DNA of 15,227 nt from DASPTB01 sp035623615. GTDB lineage: Bacteria > Actinomycetota > UBA4738. Under the pieces are notes generated by a model, which worked only from the letters and a program-made list of their open reading frames with translations, did not search any database and was not told where the DNA came from. Below are positions 13,669 to 15,227 of this stretch, one piece after another; within the stretch, counting starts at the first letter, position 1, and each line of letters begins with the position of its first letter. The stretch spans positions 1 through 15,227 of the forward strand of contig DASPTB010000258.1 of assembly GCA_035623615.1 (NCBI GenBank). The letters run 5' to 3'. Position numbers and translations under genes: made by a program.

Positions 13669-14016
13669 GTGAGCGACGAGCAGAGGGACGACGGCCTGCG
13701 GCGCGAGTTCGGCCTGACCCGGCGCGATCTGATGAAGCGGGGAGCGATCGTCGGTGGCACGCTGCTATGGGCTGCTCCCGTCATTCAGAGCATCACGGCC
13801 CCATCGGCCTACGCCGCCAGCTTGCACGCGTGCTGTCAGTGCGCCAGGAAGAACGACACCGGGGTCAAGTGCGCCCAGGACGACATCTCGCCGTCGGAAT
13901 GCGCTGCCCAGTGCAGCACTCCCGTCAGCAAGAAGGGCAAGCCGTTGAACTCGGTGGTCGCCTACCACACAGGAAAGTCCTGCTCCTGCGTGAAGAACGT
14001 CTGCTCCTGCACCTAG
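13669..14016 (+). CDS. Tat-signal small cysteine-rich exported protein (candidate precursor peptide)
   Basis: A 115-residue protein with a clear twin-arginine signal. T17-R18-R19-D-L-M-K23 is followed by a hydrophobic stretch (GAIVGGTLLWAAPVIQ) and an Ala-rich cleavage site SAYA, probably cut after A49. The mature part of about 66 residues has ten cysteines (55, 56, 58, 68, 78, 82, 105, 107, 112, 114) and ends CSCVKNVCSCT. There is no enzyme-like domain. The pattern suggests disulfides, metal binding or crosslinked modification. GTG at 13669 has the best ribosome binding site of the region. Neighbours are two PqqD-like proteins, a kinase-like pair and two regulators, so it is the natural candidate substrate of this cluster. 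Small Tat proteins of this kind recur in actinobacteria, but I know of no assigned function. Since Tat exports folded proteins, any modification would probably precede export. Confidence 0.85.
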   Translation: MSDEQRDDGLRREFGLTRRDLMKRGAIVGGTLLWAAPVIQSITAPSAYAASLHACCQCARKNDTGVKCAQDDISPSECAAQCSTPVSKKGKPLNSVVAYHTGKSCSCVKNVCSCT

Positions 14017-14035
14017 GACGGACTCGACCGCTCGT

Positions 14036-14090
14036 CGAAACCGCCTCGGAGGACCCTCGAGTCGCAGAGGGGTCCCCCGAGGCGGTTTCG
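14036..14090 (+). terminator. Large stem-loop after the cysteine-rich protein gene
   Basis: CGAAACCGCCTCGG (14036-14049) pairs perfectly with 14077-14090. Inside it GGACCCTC (14051-14058) pairs with GAGGGGTCC (14067-14075), leaving one bulge and an 8-nt loop. The full hairpin is 55 nt, starting 19 nt after the stop codon. No U-tract follows, which is usual for terminators in GC-rich actinobacteria. It may terminate most transcripts of the small exported protein or protect their 3' end while letting some reach the downstream kinase. Confidence 0.75.
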
Positions 14091-14113
14091 CTGTGCGCGC
14101 AAAGGACGTGGGG

Positions 14114-15058
14114 GTGACGGTGCGCGCCTCCCCAGCCGTCCCGGCGCACAGCCCGTGGGACGAGCGGGCACCCGGTGGCCGTTGCTGGCGCTACCGCGCC
14201 CTCGACTACTCGTTCCGTCTGGAGGTGGACGACGATCTCGTCTACGAGATGCTCGACGGATACCTCGCGCCCTTCCGGTCGACGGACGACCGGGCATCCA
14301 GCACCCTTCGCGTTCGAAGGGCTCACGGCGGACTCTTCTCCTTGGAGGTTGACGGCAAGGCCGTCCCTCCCGCGCTCAGCGCGTCCGACGTCACGCGAAG
14401 CATCGTATGGGCCGTCCAGCAGGACGCCATCCGGCGAACCTCCTCGCTCCTGCTGTTGCACGCGTCGGTGGCTGCGCTCGGCGCCAGCGCGGTCGCCCTG
14501 CCCGCGCCCATGGACTCCGGAAAGACCACGCTGGTGGCGGGCCTCGTTCGATCGGGCTTCTCCTACGTCAGCGACGAGGTCCTGGCGATCGACCCGCTGA
14601 CGGGCCTCGTGCGGCCCTTCCAGAAGGCTTTGCGTCTGGAGCCGCCGTCCTGGCCGCTGTTCCCCGGGCTGCTGCAGTCCCTTCCCGCGGAGATGCGGAC
14701 CGCGGAGGAAGACACTCCCTATCACTACGTGAGCGCGGAGGCGCTCCGGCCGGGGGCCATCGAGGGGCAGACCCCCGTCTCCCTTCGCTGGGTGGTCTTC
14801 CCGAGCTACGTTGCCGGCAGCACGACCCGTATGGAGCCGATATCGCGTGCCGAAGCGCTCGTCGCCCTCGTGGACAACTCATACAACTTCAAGCGGTTCA
14901 AAGCGGAGGGGGTACGAGTGCTCGCGCAGGTCCTGAGGGATGCCGACTGCTACCGGCTGCGGATCGGCGACCTGCCGTCCGCGATCGACGCGGTCCGCGC
15001 GACAGTCGAGGGCACGACCTCACCACGTTCGGCGAACGGAGACGCCGCGGCGCATTGA
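14114..15058 (+). CDS. HprK-like serine kinase (peptide/protein kinase candidate)
   Basis: A 314-residue protein of the HPr kinase-like P-loop family. A roughly 110-residue N-terminal domain precedes SLLLLHASVAAL. Walker A is PAPMDSGKTTL, with G136-K137-T138, and VSDEVLAID (152-160) provides the acidic Walker B-type motif. The C-terminus ends YRLRIGDLPSAIDAV, as in HprK-like kinases of peptide clusters. Family members include HPr kinase and lasso-peptide kinases that phosphorylate a C-terminal serine; the target here is not shown by sequence. The Cys-rich protein just upstream, ending in Ser-Cys-Thr, is a candidate. GTG at 14114 is chosen for the AAAGGA at 14101-14106 with a 7-nt spacer; GTG at 14093 follows immediately on the hairpin and has no ribosome binding site. 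It lies 97 bp behind the peptide gene, past the large hairpin. Confidence 0.85.
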   Translation: MTVRASPAVPAHSPWDERAPGGRCWRYRALDYSFRLEVDDDLVYEMLDGYLAPFRSTDDRASSTLRVRRAHGGLFSLEVDGKAVPPALSASDVTRSIVWAVQQDAIRRTSSLLLLHASVAALGASAVALPAPMDSGKTTLVAGLVRSGFSYVSDEVLAIDPLTGLVRPFQKALRLEPPSWPLFPGLLQSLPAEMRTAEEDTPYHYVSAEALRPGAIEGQTPVSLRWVVFPSYVAGSTTRMEPISRAEALVALVDNSYNFKRFKAEGVRVLAQVLRDADCYRLRIGDLPSAIDAVRATVEGTTSPRSANGDAAAH

Positions 15059-15059
15059 T

Positions 15060-15077
15060 TGAGGGCTGCCGCCCTCA
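15060..15077. terminator. Short bidirectional hairpin between convergent genes
   Basis: TGAGGGC (15060-15066) and GCCCTCA (15071-15077) form a 7-bp stem with a TGCC loop. It lies between the kinase stop and the epimerase stop, whose TGA is the last three bases of the stem read on the minus strand. Such a symmetric hairpin can end transcription in both directions, although neither side has a T-run. Confidence 0.5.
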
Positions 15078-15227
15078 CAGGCCCACCGCGGCAGGAGCAA
15101 CGGAGCGGAGCCAGTCGACCGTCCTGCGCAGGCCCTCCTCGAACGTGACGAGCGGGCGGTAGCCGAGCAGGCGACCGGCCGCGGAGACGTCGGCCTGACT
15201 GTGCCGCACGTCGCCGGCCCGCGGAGC
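15075..15227 (-). CDS. NAD-dependent sugar-nucleotide epimerase/dehydratase, C-terminus only
   Basis: Only the last 50 residues are in the window; the rest lies beyond the right edge. The tail reads RAGDVRHSQADVSAAGRLLG, then YRPLVTFEEGLRRTVDWLRS. This is the classic C-terminal signature of extended short-chain dehydrogenases of the UDP-glucose/UDP-N-acetylglucosamine 4-epimerase group: the GDVRHS element contacts the nucleotide-sugar, and the FEEGLRRTV helix closes the subunit. Likely role: supply of an epimerised UDP-sugar for surface polysaccharide. It converges on the kinase gene and is separated from it by a short hairpin, so it need not belong to the peptide cluster. The exact substrate cannot be told from this fragment. 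Confidence 0.85.
   Translation of the reverse strand, partial: APRAGDVRHSQADVSAAGRLLGYRPLVTFEEGLRRTVDWLRSVAPAAVGL

Noticed and set aside
14093..14113. Earlier GTG start for the HprK-like kinase
   Set aside because: It follows immediately on the large hairpin and lacks a ribosome binding site; the GTG at 14114 has AAAGGA at good spacing.
13557..14117. Plus-strand 186-codon frame overlapping the Tat protein gene
   Set aside because: Out of frame with the Tat signal, rich in Arg/Pro/Gly, and without a ribosome binding site; the Tat/Cys-rich frame has strong protein features and AGGAGG.
1..15227. CRISPR arrays, insertion sequences, integrase or attachment sites
   Set aside because: No spaced direct repeats, transposase or integrase motifs, or terminal inverted repeats with target duplications were seen.

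Overview
This window looks like chromosome from a high-GC actinobacterium (Actinomycetota). The signs are dense GC-rich genes with many GTG and TTG starts, 4-bp ATGA/GTGA/TTGA overlaps, a HisN-type histidinol phosphatase and BldD-like HTH protein of actinobacterial style, and the gene order dapA - RNase J - ftsK familiar from actinobacteria. The exact class cannot be fixed from sequence reading alone. I saw no rRNA, tRNA, CRISPR array or insertion sequence.

Left part (1-4862, minus strand): a conserved housekeeping operon, dapA (lysine/cell-wall precursor synthesis), then rnj (ribonuclease J), then ftsK (chromosome translocase, missing its last codons at the window edge). The dapA leader carries a 9-bp inverted repeat, and a strong 12-bp hairpin separates it from a small DinB-fold gene upstream.

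Middle part (4982-8064): a DinB-like protein with an N-terminal CxxC. Diverging from it with only 26 bp between starts is a tight plus-strand operon of PduO-type cob(I)alamin adenosyltransferase, an EthD-domain protein and HisN phosphatase. An alpha/beta hydrolase converges on it from the minus strand.

Right part (8226-15058): the accessory and most interesting region. A divergent HTH regulator faces a soluble GAF-like sensor histidine kinase. This is translationally overlapped with a NarL/LuxR response regulator. After a short gap with a striking dyad come a second, paralogous NarL-type regulator, two tandem PqqD-like proteins (RiPP-recognition-element fold) and a protein I interpret as an HprK-like relative that has lost its P-loop; all of these overlap by 4-8 bp. 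Next, with its own strong ribosome binding site, is a 115-residue Tat-signal protein with ten cysteines in a 66-residue mature part. It is followed by a 55-nt hairpin and an HprK-like kinase with an intact Walker A. The window closes with the C-terminus of a convergent sugar-nucleotide epimerase.

Inferred theme: a two-component-controlled cluster that makes, possibly phosphorylates or otherwise modifies, and exports a cysteine-rich peptide. The individual domains are recognisable. The chemistry, the substrate relationship and the role of the degenerate kinase are inference. I cannot tell without a search whether this gene set has been described before.
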